The notes beneath the pieces are model-generated. The model saw nothing but the letters and a program-made list of their open reading frames with translations, searched no databases and was not told where the DNA came from. From NCBI GenBank assembly GCA_021798835.1, contig JAJZBQ010000001.1, positions 124,001 through 188,000 of the forward strand: a stretch of DNA of 64,000 nt. The letters run 5' to 3'. A program made the position numbers and the translations under genes. Shown piece after piece: positions 8,902 to 20,011 of the stretch (its first letter is position 1; each line of letters starts with the position of its first letter). Source of the stretch: Pseudomonadota bacterium. GTDB lineage: Bacteria > Pseudomonadota > Gammaproteobacteria > Burkholderiales > Ferrovaceae.

Positions 8902-11544
8902 ATGACCGAGTCCAAAAATCTATTAATTGTCGAATCTCCATCCAAAGCCAAAACCCTGAAGAAATACCTGGGGTCAAACTTTGAAATTCTTGCTTCCTAC
9001 GGTCATGTACGCGATCTAATGCCCAAATCCGGCGCTGTTGATCCGGTCAATCAATTCAGCATGAGATATCAGTTGATCGAACGCAACAAGAAGCATGTAG
9101 AGGCCATTTGTCAGGCCGTAGCAAAAGCCGACAAAATACTTCTCGCTACTGACCCGGATCGAGAAGGGGAGGCCATCGCTTGGCACTTGTCTGAAATATT
9201 GACCGAGAGAAACTTGTTAAGTCAAAAGGAAATTGCTCGCGTTGCATTCCATGAAATTACTCAAAGTGCCATTCAAGATGCTGTCGCACACCCTCGTCAA
9301 TTGTCCCTAGATCTGATCAATGCCCAGCAGGCCCGTCGTGCACTGGACTATTTGGTTGGTTTCAATCTTTCTCCGCTGTTATGGAAAAAAATTCGACGCG
9401 GTTTGTCAGCTGGAAGAGTTCAGAGCCCTGCTTTGCGCCTGATCGTGGAAAGGGAACTGGCCATCCGCGCATTTCAACAGGAAGAATACTGGACAATCCA
9501 TCTGGAAAGCCAAAAGGAACAACAGTCCTTCCAAGCCAAGTTGGTACAGTTGTCGGGAGAAAAGATTCAAAACAATAGTATCCCTTCCGAGGCTCGCCAA
9601 GCAGAAATTTTGGCTTCTCTGAAAGAGCACACCCTCACTGTTGTAAAAGTAGACAAAAAACAGCGGCTGCGTTATCCCACCGCTCCTTTCACGACCTCGA
9701 CCCTGCAGCAGGAAGCCGTCAGAAAACTAGGCTTTACCACCGATCGTGCCATGAAGGTCGCCCAGCAGCTGTACGAGGGTATCGATATTGGCAGCGGTTC
9801 CGTTGGGTTGATCTCCTACATGAGAACCGACTCGGTTCAACTCTCACATGAAGCGCTAGATGACATTCGCCAGCATATTTCTGGACATTTTTCTGCAGAG
9901 TATCTACCAGAAAAGCCACTCGTTTATGCCAATAAAAGTAAAAATGCCCAAGAAGCTCATGAAGCCATACGGCCTACTGCCATTTCCAGAACCCCAGAAA
10001 ATCTCCGCGCGCATCTGACCCCAGATCAATTTCGTCTGTACGAAATGATCTGGAAACGCACGGTTTCTTGTCAGATGACCCCTGCCCGATTTGACACTGT
10101 CAGTGCAGACATCGCCTGTGGCTCGGAAGCAATTTTCCGAGCTACCGGACAAACCATGATATTCCCTGGTTTCATTGCCGTTTACCGGGAAGACTCCGAT
10201 GATGTCATAGCCTCCGATGATGAAGAACATCGCTTGCCATCCTTGAAGGAGAACGACAAACTCGAACCTACCCGTCTGTGGGGTGAACAACATTTTACTC
10301 AACCACCTCCGCGTTATACCGAAGCCAGTCTAGTTAAGGCATTGGAAGAATTCGGAATTGGACGTCCCTCAACCTATGCCAGCATCATCAGCACCTTGAT
10401 CCAGCGTGAGTATGTGGAACTAGATAAAAAACGCTTTACACCCACAGATGTAGGAGAAGTCGTCAATCGATTTTTAACCGAACACTTTTCCCGTTATGTT
10501 GACTATGAATTCACGGCGAAATTGGAAGATCAGTTGGATCATATCTCGGAAGGAAAGTTAGAATGGATTCCCGTACTAGAACAATTCTGGAAGGATTTTT
10601 CTGCCCAATTATCCGATAAATCTTCGGTATCTCGTGCTGAAGTAACACAGGAACTACTGGATGAAGCTTGTCCAAAATGTGGAAAACCTTTAACAGTAAG
10701 GCTGGGTAAGCGGGGCAAATTTATAGGTTGTAGCGGATTTCCTGACTGCGATTTCACTCGCAATCGTGATGGTTCCTCAACTGCCAGTGATGAACCCGTG
10801 ACCATCGTTATTGAACCCGACACTCAAAAACCAGTGGTCTTGTTGCAAGGTCCCTTCGGACCTTACATCCAACTGGGTGATGGAAAATCAAACGAAGAAG
10901 GGAAAAAACCCAAAAGAGTTTCTTTGCCAAAAGGTCTTGAACCCGCCCAACTTACCCCAGAAATGGCCCTAAAACTCATTCGGCTACCACTCACTCTAGG
11001 CAATCATCCCGACACAAAGAAATCTGTGATTGCCAATATTGGTCGTTTCGGTCCCTATGTTCAGCATGATGGAAACTTTCGTTCCATACCCAAATCCAGT
11101 TCCATTTTTTCTATTACTCTGGAAGAGAGTTTGGTTTTGCTGGCTGAACCAAAAAATACCTCTCGAAAAGGTTCTTCCAATGTAATCAGAAAATTAGGTG
11201 AGCATCCACGTGATAATCAACCGATTGAATTGCTTCGTGGTCAGTATGGCAACTACGTCAAGTATGGCAAGATGAACATAACGTTGCCTGAGGATTTGAG
11301 CGCTGAAACTCTATCGCTCGATGATGCGCTGGATATGATCGCGCTGAAACTGGCCAACGCACCAGATAAACCAGAAAAACCACAGGTTAACGGAAACACA
11401 ATGGAACGAATCACCCACCGCAAGGACACGTCTCCAAGAAAAAAGAAGGAGTTCGGCAAACGAATGGGAGGGAATGGCAATCCTTCTGGATCTGTTAATG
11501 GTACACGTTCCAAAAACCGTTCACGCAAGGTTACCCCCACCTGA
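8902..11544 (+). CDS. topA: DNA topoisomerase I
   Basis: 880 aa type IA topoisomerase that relaxes negative supercoils. The TOPRIM domain has E11 in VESPSKA and DPDREGE (84-90). The catalytic tyrosine is Y306 in LISYMRTDS. The tail has one clear four-cysteine zinc ribbon (CPKCGK...GCSGFPDC, about 590-616), then two or three Topo_C-like modules carrying GPFGPYIQ, GRFGPYVQ and GQYGNYVKYG motifs, and a basic C-terminus. E. coli TopA has more cysteine-type ribbons, so this tail is mostly the zinc-free variant. The stop overlaps the next start by one base (TGATG, 11542-11546). Confidence 0.97.
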   Translation: MTESKNLLIVESPSKAKTLKKYLGSNFEILASYGHVRDLMPKSGAVDPVNQFSMRYQLIERNKKHVEAICQAVAKADKILLATDPDREGEAIAWHLSEILTERNLLSQKEIARVAFHEITQSAIQDAVAHPRQLSLDLINAQQARRALDYLVGFNLSPLLWKKIRRGLSAGRVQSPALRLIVERELAIRAFQQEEYWTIHLESQKEQQSFQAKLVQLSGEKIQNNSIPSEARQAEILASLKEHTLTVVKVDKKQRLRYPTAPFTTSTLQQEAVRKLGFTTDRAMKVAQQLYEGIDIGSGSVGLISYMRTDSVQLSHEALDDIRQHISGHFSAEYLPEKPLVYANKSKNAQEAHEAIRPTAISRTPENLRAHLTPDQFRLYEMIWKRTVSCQMTPARFDTVSADIACGSEAIFRATGQTMIFPGFIAVYREDSDDVIASDDEEHRLPSLKENDKLEPTRLWGEQHFTQPPPRYTEASLVKALEEFGIGRPSTYASIISTLIQREYVELDKKRFTPTDVGEVVNRFLTEHFSRYVDYEFTAKLEDQLDHISEGKLEWIPVLEQFWKDFSAQLSDKSSVSRAEVTQELLDEACPKCGKPLTVRLGKRGKFIGCSGFPDCDFTRNRDGSSTASDEPVTIVIEPDTQKPVVLLQGPFGPYIQLGDGKSNEEGKKPKRVSLPKGLEPAQLTPEMALKLIRLPLTLGNHPDTKKSVIANIGRFGPYVQHDGNFRSIPKSSSIFSITLEESLVLLAEPKNTSRKGSSNVIRKLGEHPRDNQPIELLRGQYGNYVKYGKMNITLPEDLSAETLSLDDALDMIALKLANAPDKPEKPQVNGNTMERITHRKDTSPRKKKEFGKRMGGNGNPSGSVNGTRSKNRSRKVTPT

Positions 11545-12383
11545 TGTGGTCAATTTTGATTCCTTCATGGAACAATCTCTCACTGCTTCGGCACTGTCTC
11601 GCCTACCTCGAAAAAAATACGATTCACCCCTACGAAGTGATCATCCATGTCAACGATGGTTCTGATGGTACATTGACATGGGTACGCCAACAAGGCATAC
11701 AGCATACCCATTCTCAAGATAACATCGGCATCTGTCGTGCCCTTAATCTTATTGCAGGAATGGCGAAATACCCCTACTTAGTCTACTTGAACGATGACAT
11801 GGTGTGTTTGCCTGGCTGGGATGATCCACTGCATTCCACTATCACTTCCTTATCCAGCGATGCCTTCATGGTTTCTGGGACATTGATAGAACCTGTCAAC
11901 TCAGGGAATCCTTGCGTTCTGGTAGGGGATTATGGAAGGGATCCGGATACTTTCCGAGAAGTGGAACTTCTACATGATCTACCCAGAATGGTCAAATCCA
12001 ACTGGTATGGCGCTACCTGGCCACCAACTGTAGTACACCGGTCCTGGTGGGACCGAGTTGGTGGCTACAGTGAAGAATTTTCTCCGGGAATGAGTAGTGA
12101 TAATGACTTTTCTATGAAAATGTGGCAGTCTGGTTGCCGTATTTTTTTGGGAATAGGCGCTTCCCGAATTTATCACTTCATGTCCCGTTCGACTGGTAAG
12201 GTTATCAAGAACAATGGAAGAAAACAGTTTCTAAAAAAGTGGGGGATCACCCAATCTACTTTTGATCGACACTATCTGCATCGTGGGGAAACAGTGACGA
12301 ATCGGGTTTTACCTGACCCCGAGTTGTCACTGTCCTTTGGCTGGGATCTCTTTCGTAGCCAAGTCAAACGGTTACTCGTCTAA
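11544..12383 (+). CDS. Family 2 glycosyltransferase (GT-A fold)
   Basis: 279 aa. The N-terminus SILIPSWNNLSLLRHCL is a classic GT2 start. NDGSDGT (37-43) and NDDM (83-86) are the nucleotide-sugar and metal-binding positions, in place of DGS and DxD. WWDRVGGYSEEF is the acceptor-side motif common in these enzymes. There is no membrane segment, so it is probably cytoplasmic or peripheral. It starts one base inside the topA stop and so is translated from the topA message, an unusual neighbour for a sugar transferase. The sugar and acceptor are unknown. It ends one base from the stop of convergent gyrB. Confidence 0.85.
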   Translation: MWSILIPSWNNLSLLRHCLAYLEKNTIHPYEVIIHVNDGSDGTLTWVRQQGIQHTHSQDNIGICRALNLIAGMAKYPYLVYLNDDMVCLPGWDDPLHSTITSLSSDAFMVSGTLIEPVNSGNPCVLVGDYGRDPDTFREVELLHDLPRMVKSNWYGATWPPTVVHRSWWDRVGGYSEEFSPGMSSDNDFSMKMWQSGCRIFLGIGASRIYHFMSRSTGKVIKNNGRKQFLKKWGITQSTFDRHYLHRGETVTNRVLPDPELSLSFGWDLFRSQVKRLLV

Positions 12384-12384
12384 A

Positions 12385-14811
<2,427 letters not shown>

Positions 14812-15921
14812 TTATATGCGCATTGGCATAACAACATACTTGAACTCGATTTCATTTTCAGGTATGGTAATCAGCAAACTGCTCCCAACGTCTCCAAATG
14901 TACACGTCAAAAATTCGACATCTACATGCTGTAGAACATCAATAAGATAAGTAATATTGAAACCGATATCTATGGGATCATGGGAATAATCTATTTCGAT
15001 TTCCTCATGAGCCTCTTCATGATCTCCGTTATTACAAATAATTGTTAAATTTCCCTTATTTATCAAAAATCTAACGCCTTTAACCTTGTCGTTTGAAAGG
15101 ATAGATGCGCGCTGGAGACTCTGTAAAAGTACCAGTCTTGAAATCGTAAATCCTCGATAATGGTTGGTAGGTATAACGCGATTGTAATCAGGATATTTCC
15201 CTTCAATTACTTTTGATAAAAACTCGATATTTGAAAAATTGAAAACAACCTGATTTTGTATCAAACCAAAAGAAACATTCTCTTCATTAACTTTTAGTAG
15301 TTTAATCAATTCACTCACACTGCGTCGTGGCAATATTACTTCTATAAACTCAGTATTCGATGCAATATTCTGACTACAGTAAGCCAAACGATGGGCATCA
15401 GTTGCAACGGTTACCATTTTTCCAGTACCAACTGAAAGAAAAGTTCCATTAAGATAAAAACGCACATCCTGCTGGGCAACTGAATACTCAACCTGTTCCA
15501 ACATAAACTTCAATTTTCCTTGGGTAATAGTAACTGGGTTTTTTATTTCTTCACCGCGTCCCATTCCTAAATAATCATTAGGATTATGCGTTAACAAGTT
15601 GAAACGGCTTTTTCCTGATTTTATTAATAATTTTCTATCGCTATATTCAAGAATAACCAAACTGTTTTCTTTAAGACTACGAACAATGTCATGTAACTTT
15701 CGGGCAGATACTACAAGAGGTTCAGAAAAATCTAGAGTTTCTGGCTTAGTTGTTGTTCGTATTTGTACTTCTAGGTCTGTTCCTTTGATAACCAGCAAAT
15801 CCCCATCAATCTCCATCAGTACATTGGACAAGATGGGATTTGTATGCCGCCGCTCGACAATTGCCAGCAAGGATTGAAGCGGTTGCAAGAGGTTCTCTCT
15901 AACTATAGTCATTTTAGACAT
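14812..15921 (-). CDS. dnaN: DNA polymerase III beta sliding clamp
   Basis: 369 aa from ATG 15921. This start has an AAGG ribosome site eight bases upstream; the frame is open to 15963 but the extra residues do not look like a clamp. MTIVRENLL three codons later is another possible start. It shows the three repeated clamp domains (about 1-125, 126-250, 251-369), the family start 'LLQPLQSLLAIVERRHTNPILSN', and the C-terminus YVVMPMRI, matching the canonical VMPMRL end. The ring tethers polymerase III and other proteins to DNA. It lies downstream of dnaA across the AT-rich putative origin. Confidence 0.96.
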   Translation of the reverse strand: MSKMTIVRENLLQPLQSLLAIVERRHTNPILSNVLMEIDGDLLVIKGTDLEVQIRTTTKPETLDFSEPLVVSARKLHDIVRSLKENSLVILEYSDRKLLIKSGKSRFNLLTHNPNDYLGMGRGEEIKNPVTITQGKLKFMLEQVEYSVAQQDVRFYLNGTFLSVGTGKMVTVATDAHRLAYCSQNIASNTEFIEVILPRRSVSELIKLLKVNEENVSFGLIQNQVVFNFSNIEFLSKVIEGKYPDYNRVIPTNHYRGFTISRLVLLQSLQRASILSNDKVKGVRFLINKGNLTIICNNGDHEEAHEEIEIDYSHDPIDIGFNITYLIDVLQHVDVEFLTCTFGDVGSSLLITIPENEIEFKYVVMPMRI

Positions 15922-15960
15922 AACATACCTTGGTAATAGTAATAATGCTTGTAAAATATC

Positions 15961-16133
15961 CAAAAAAACTTTATAACTTCATTAAAAACAATATGTTATA
16001 AGAAAAATATTTTTTGTATAACTTTTTTATTGTGTTGGGATAAATTGTGGATAAGTAAGGTGTTCCAAAGCATCGTGTAAGTTGTTAACAAATTATTTAT
16101 ATTTATTCACAGGTTTGCTGGTTTTTATCAACC
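15961..16133. other. oriC: Candidate chromosomal replication origin (oriC) between dnaN and dnaA
   Basis: In 15961-16030 only 9 of 70 bases are G or C, as expected for a DNA unwinding element; it contains the dyad TTATAAC/GTTATAA (15971-15977 and 15995-16001). On its right are DnaA-box-like sites: a perfect TGTGGATAA (16046-16054, reverse of TTATCCACA), TTATTCACA (16103-16111, one mismatch), and the weaker TTGGGATAA (16035-16043) and TTATCAACC (16125-16133). G and C bias of the + strand switches around this segment. The dnaA-rpmH gap shows no such boxes. The box count is low for an oriC, so this is a candidate, not proof. Confidence 0.6.
16046..16054 (-). promoter_or_regulatory. Perfect DnaA box in putative oriC
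   Basis: TGTGGATAA on the + strand is the exact reverse complement of the consensus DnaA box TTATCCACA. It sits next to the AT-rich segment between dnaN and dnaA. Confidence 0.75.
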
Positions 16134-17474
16134 GTTCAGGATTTGTGTCAACGTTTCGTAATCGCGTTTGATCATTGCTTCTTCCAAGCAAAGTTCCTGA
16201 ATTTTTCTGCAGGCGTGCAGAACGGTTGTATGGTCGCGGCCACCGAAAGCTTCACCGATATCGGGAAGACTGAGATCGGTGATATCTTTGGCCAAGGCCA
16301 TGGCAATTTGTCGTGGTCTTGCTAAGGTTCGTGTGCGCTTTTTTGAAAACATGTCGCTAACTTTTATTTTGTAGTAATCGGCCACAGTTTTTTGAATATT
16401 TTCAATAGATATTTGACGATGTTGAAGTGCCAAGACATCTCTTAGAGCTTCGCGTGCCGTATTGACTGTGATGGGCTCGTTGCGAAAACGTGAGTAGGCC
16501 ACAACTCGTTTGAGCGCTCCCTCTAGTTCTCGAACATTGGAACGTATATTTTTGGCAATAAAAAAAGCAACAGCTTCATCCAGTACAATAGATTCCTGTT
16601 CGGCTTTGTTGATAAGAATGGCTACGCGCATTTCGAGTTCTGGTGGTTCCACTGCAACGGTTAGTCCCCACCCAAATCGAGAAATAAGGCGTTGCTCCAT
16701 TCCTGTAATCTCTTTCGGAAAACTGTCACAGGTGATGATAATTTGGCGGTGAGACTCAATTAATGCGTTGAAAGCAAAAAAGAACTCCTCCTGGGTTCTG
16801 GCTTTGTTGCCAAAAAACTGTATATCATCGATCATCAAAAGGTCGAGGCTGTGGTAGTACTTCTTGAACGTATCAAATGATTTGTGTTGATAGGCACGCA
16901 CTACATCTGAAACATATTTTTCTGCATGGATGTAGCGAACCCGTGCTTGAGGGGTTTTTTTAAGAATATGGTTACCAATAGCTTGTATCAAATGGGTTTT
17001 TCCAAGGCCAACGCCACCGTAAATGAACAGCGGGTTGTAGGCAGAACCAGGGTTTTCTGAAACTTGAATAGCTGCAGCACGAGCCAACTGGTTGGCTTTT
17101 CCCCCAATAAAATTCTCGAAGGTAAAGTTTGGATTGAGTTGATGACGCGTGATCCCCTTTTGTGGAGGGGGCTGTTCTGAGTTGATCTGAACCCCATTGA
17201 CCGGGATTTCCAGGTTTTCTGGTTCTACAGGAGCAGCGGTCTTTTGCTGTACGGTCACTGACGTGAATCCGTGTTCTAGCGCTAATGTTTCTATGCGCTT
17301 TAGGTAACGTTCTTTTACCCACTGGAGAATGAATCGATTCGGGGCGATCAGAACGACACTATCATTCTGAATTTCCTCAGTTAGTGGTTTTATCCATGTA
17401 TTAAACTGAGTTTCAGGAAGTTCTGCGCGAACATCCTGTAGCGTTGCCTGCCATGCTTGAATATGAGGTTGCAC
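16128..17474 (-). CDS. dnaA: Chromosomal replication initiator DnaA
   Basis: 448 aa from a GTG at 17474, with GAGG about eight bases upstream. From here the protein reads (M)QPHIQAWQATLQDVRAELPE, which aligns with the family N-terminus. The frame stays open to 17618, but the 48 extra residues do not look like DnaA. Domain I is followed by a linker. The AAA+ domain has P-loop YGGVGLGKTHL and Walker B LLMIDDIQFF. Domain IV carries the DNA-binding signature GGRDHTTVLHA. The gene is on the minus strand, to the right of the candidate origin, so it would be transcribed against the replication fork. Confidence 0.96.
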   Translation of the reverse strand: MQPHIQAWQATLQDVRAELPETQFNTWIKPLTEEIQNDSVVLIAPNRFILQWVKERYLKRIETLALEHGFTSVTVQQKTAAPVEPENLEIPVNGVQINSEQPPPQKGITRHQLNPNFTFENFIGGKANQLARAAAIQVSENPGSAYNPLFIYGGVGLGKTHLIQAIGNHILKKTPQARVRYIHAEKYVSDVVRAYQHKSFDTFKKYYHSLDLLMIDDIQFFGNKARTQEEFFFAFNALIESHRQIIITCDSFPKEITGMEQRLISRFGWGLTVAVEPPELEMRVAILINKAEQESIVLDEAVAFFIAKNIRSNVRELEGALKRVVAYSRFRNEPITVNTAREALRDVLALQHRQISIENIQKTVADYYKIKVSDMFSKKRTRTLARPRQIAMALAKDITDLSLPDIGEAFGGRDHTTVLHACRKIQELCLEEAMIKRDYETLTQILNG

Positions 17475-17596
17475 GAAGAGACCTCGGAGGATAAAATGGC
17501 CAGACGAACGGCCATCCAGCGCATCTGGCATTCTAACGTACTTTTCGATGGATATCCAGATTGGATATTCTCGTAAGGATTTGATTGGCTTTTTTC

Positions 17597-17626
17597 TTGA
17601 CAAGCCCCGTTGTTTCATAGTCTAAT
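17597..17626 (+). promoter_or_regulatory. Sigma-70-type promoter for rpmH-rnpA
   Basis: TTGACA (17597-17602) and TCTAAT (17621-17626) are separated by 18 bases, a perfect -35 and a five-of-six -10. Transcription would start near 17633, about 25 bases before the rpmH ATG. It faces away from dnaA in the divergent region 17475-17658. I see no equally clear promoter for dnaA in that stretch. Confidence 0.7.
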
Positions 17627-17658
17627 CTACGGTTCTTCACCATAGTACTGGAATTGCG

Positions 17659-17793
17659 ATGAAAAGAACTTACCAACCTTCAGTGACCAAGAGAAAGCGT
17701 ACTCACGGTTTTCTTGTACGAATGAAAACTCGTGGTGGGCGTTCAGTTATCAATGCCAGACGCGCAAAGGGCAGGGCTCGTTTAGGCGTTTGA
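17659..17793 (+). CDS. rpmH: 50S ribosomal protein L34
   Basis: 44 codons, beginning [19 protein letters not shown] and ending [12 protein letters not shown], which is the whole L34 family pattern. It is very basic, as expected for this small 50S protein. GGA lies about seven bases upstream of the ATG. It sits between dnaA (divergent) and rnpA (37 bases downstream), the conserved bacterial order, and is short enough to be missed by length cutoffs. Confidence 0.97.
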   Translation: MKRTYQPSVTKRKRTHGFLVRMKTRGGRSVINARRAKGRARLGV

Positions 17794-17830
17794 AGTTTTT
17801 TGTGTTCCCCATTTAACTTTTAACTCGGAA

Positions 17831-18160
17831 GTGGTATTGGCGCTGAGTTCCTTTGAACCTGTTTTCAAAGGAGGGAAAAAATGGGTGACCCACCACTTCT
17901 CGATGTTGGCTTTGCGCAATCAGACATCAACAGTCCGGTTAGGGCAGTCTGTGGCAAAAAAAGTTTGCAAAGGTGCGGTTGGTCGAAATTACATGAGACG
18001 ATACTGCCGAGAGTGGGTCAGACTAAACGAATCTGCTTTTTTAGGATTTGATGTGGTTATGATTCATAGAAGACAGTTCCGACATGAAGATTTGCCTGAG
18101 ATTCGCTTAGAACTCCAAAGACTCGTTGAGTTTGCTTGGCAATGTCAAAAATTATCCTGA
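17831..18160 (+). CDS. rnpA: Ribonuclease P protein component
   Basis: 109 aa. It is the basic protein subunit that helps the RNase P RNA cut 5' leaders from tRNA precursors. The family core is visible: [11 protein letters not shown], then the RNR-type motif region [20 protein letters not shown], then DVVMIHR. The start is uncertain: GTG 17831 is used, and TTG 17837 has GGAAG at a good distance. Both give a shorter N-terminus than many homologues. It follows rpmH and overlaps yidD by 19 bases. Confidence 0.92.
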   Translation: MVLALSSFEPVFKGGKKWVTHHFSMLALRNQTSTVRLGQSVAKKVCKGAVGRNYMRRYCREWVRLNESAFLGFDVVMIHRRQFRHEDLPEIRLELQRLVEFAWQCQKLS

Positions 18161-18351
18161 TTTTTATCCGATTTTATCAGTATGTGATCAGCCCGCTCCT
18201 GGGTAGATCTTGTCGCTTTGAACCCACCTGTTCCCATTATGCGTTGATAGCCATAACCCGTTATGGTGTATGGCGTGGGTTAATTCTGGCGGGGAAGCGT
18301 ATTTCTCGCTGTCATCCTTTCAATCCTGGTGGGTACGACCCCGTCCCGTGA
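18142..18351 (+). CDS. yidD: Membrane protein insertion efficiency factor YidD
   Basis: 69 aa from ATG 18142; a TTG at 18136 is the longest in-frame start. The family pattern is clear: [26 protein letters not shown], then [28 protein letters not shown]. The protein is small and cysteine-rich with an amphipathic N-terminal helix, and sits at the inner membrane. It overlaps rnpA by 19 bases and ends seven bases before yidC, the insertase it assists. Confidence 0.95.
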   Translation: MSKIILIFIRFYQYVISPLLGRSCRFEPTCSHYALIAITRYGVWRGLILAGKRISRCHPFNPGGYDPVP

Positions 18352-18358
18352 GATTCCC

Positions 18359-20011
18359 ATGAAGTTACAACGAATGATCCCTTTGGTCCTGTTTACGTTA
18401 TCCAGTTTCATGTTATGGGATAGTTGGCAGGCTTCCCACCTTAAATCTTCAGTGGTTTCGACGGAAAATAGGGCAGTCGTTCATTCGACGGCACCAATAT
18501 CTGTATCCGGCAATGTGGCAAATTTGCCTTCTTTGGGTCAAGTCAGTGCGGTCACGCAGGGTCAAGAGAAGTTGCTATCTGGAGGTGGGGAGAGCATTCG
18601 GGTGGTGACGGATGAGATTGAGGCGAGCATCAGTTTGACTGGTGGTGATATACGTGAGCTCAGTTTGCTTCATCATCTGTCTGCAGAAAGTGATAAGAAG
18701 CCTATTGAACTCTTTCAGGATCATTCTGGGCTTCTTTATGTTGTTCAAACTGGTTTGCTGGGAGACCATTTTCCTAACCATACGAGTACGTTCGTGACTC
18801 AGGCACATAGTTATTCTATGGCTGCCGGCCAGGATGAATTGATCGTACCTTTGGTGGCAACTATTGATGGAATGGCTCGTGTTACTAAAATCTTTCACTT
18901 CAAGCGCGGTAGTTATGTCATTACGGTTGAAACCAAGTTTGAAAATTTGGGAAGTCAGCCGGTTTCTCCGTCGGCCTATTTTCAGTTTTTGCGTGTTTCA
19001 AAAGCGCCATCTGGAGATCCCAGATTTGTGAACACCTACACGGGCCCAGCGGTTTATACCCAAGCTGATAAATATCGCAAGGTTTCGTTTTCTGATATAG
19101 AAAAAGGAAAACGCGATTATCCACAAAGTTCAGATAACGGCTGGATTGCGATGCTGCAGCACTACTTCGTTGCAGCATGGTTGCCAGAACAAGGAACCCA
19201 ACGCGAGTATTTTACGCGCAAGGTAGGTGATGATCTTTATAGTGCTGGGGTTATTATCCCTATGGGGAGTGTGTCACCTGGCGCATTTGCGACGTTGTCA
19301 GTTCCTCTGTACGCCGGACCTCAAGAAGGACAGAAACTCAAAGCATTGTCCCCTGGACTTGACTTGACGATTGATTATGGATGGTTGACTATCATTGCAA
19401 CCCCGATGTTTCAGTTTTTATCTTGGATTCATGGTTTGGTGGGAAATTGGGGAGCGTCCATTATTTTGTTGACCCTGTCCATAAAATTATTGTTTTTCCC
19501 ACTTTCTGCCGCCAGTTATAAATCCATGGCCAAAATGCGTCTTCTTTCTCCTAAAATGGAGCGCATCAAGCAACAGTATGGCGATGATAAGACTCGGATG
19601 AATCAAGCCATGATGGAATTGTATCGTACTGAAAAGATCAATCCATTGGGTGGTTGTTTGCCCATGTTGGTTCAGATTCCTGTATTTATTTCATTGTATT
19701 GGGTATTGCTGGGTGCTGTAGAATTGAGACATGCACCGTTTTTTGGCTGGATACACGATTTGTCAGCCGCTGATCCTTATTACATTTTGCCGTTGATTAT
19801 GGCGGCATCCATGATTCTGCAGCAAAGAATGAGTCCTAAACCTGCTGATCCCGTTCAAGCCAAGGTCATGCAGTTCATGCCGTTGGTTTTCAGTTTTATG
19901 TTTTTCTTTTTCCCTTCTGGTTTAGTACTTTATTGGGTTGTAAATAATCTTCTGTCGATTGCTCAGCAGTGGCAGATTACTCGCATGATTGGAGATGGAA
20001 GCAAGTCCTGA
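18359..20011 (+). CDS. yidC: Membrane protein insertase YidC
   Basis: 550 aa from ATG 18359. From here the protein starts MKLQRMIPLVLFTLSSFMLWDSWQ, the family's first membrane segment; the frame extends to a GTG at 18329. A large periplasmic beta-sandwich domain follows (about 50-335). The conserved five-helix insertase core follows (about 345-545), with the YKSMAKMRLLSPKMERIKQQYG cytoplasmic hairpin and INPLGGCLPMLVQIP. It inserts inner-membrane proteins, including ATP synthase subunits encoded downstream, with or without SecYEG. It overlaps mnmE by 17 bases. Confidence 0.97.
   Translation: MKLQRMIPLVLFTLSSFMLWDSWQASHLKSSVVSTENRAVVHSTAPISVSGNVANLPSLGQVSAVTQGQEKLLSGGGESIRVVTDEIEASISLTGGDIRELSLLHHLSAESDKKPIELFQDHSGLLYVVQTGLLGDHFPNHTSTFVTQAHSYSMAAGQDELIVPLVATIDGMARVTKIFHFKRGSYVITVETKFENLGSQPVSPSAYFQFLRVSKAPSGDPRFVNTYTGPAVYTQADKYRKVSFSDIEKGKRDYPQSSDNGWIAMLQHYFVAAWLPEQGTQREYFTRKVGDDLYSAGVIIPMGSVSPGAFATLSVPLYAGPQEGQKLKALSPGLDLTIDYGWLTIIATPMFQFLSWIHGLVGNWGASIILLTLSIKLLFFPLSAASYKSMAKMRLLSPKMERIKQQYGDDKTRMNQAMMELYRTEKINPLGGCLPMLVQIPVFISLYWVLLGAVELRHAPFFGWIHDLSAADPYYILPLIMAASMILQQRMSPKPADPVQAKVMQFMPLVFSFMFFFFPSGLVLYWVVNNLLSIAQQWQITRMIGDGSKS
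19117..19125 (+). promoter_or_regulatory. Perfect DnaA box inside yidC
   Basis: TTATCCACA lies within the yidC coding region, about 3 kb from the candidate origin. It may be chance (about 0.5 perfect boxes are expected in a random 64 kb on both strands), or a DnaA titration or modulation site near oriC. Confidence 0.4.
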
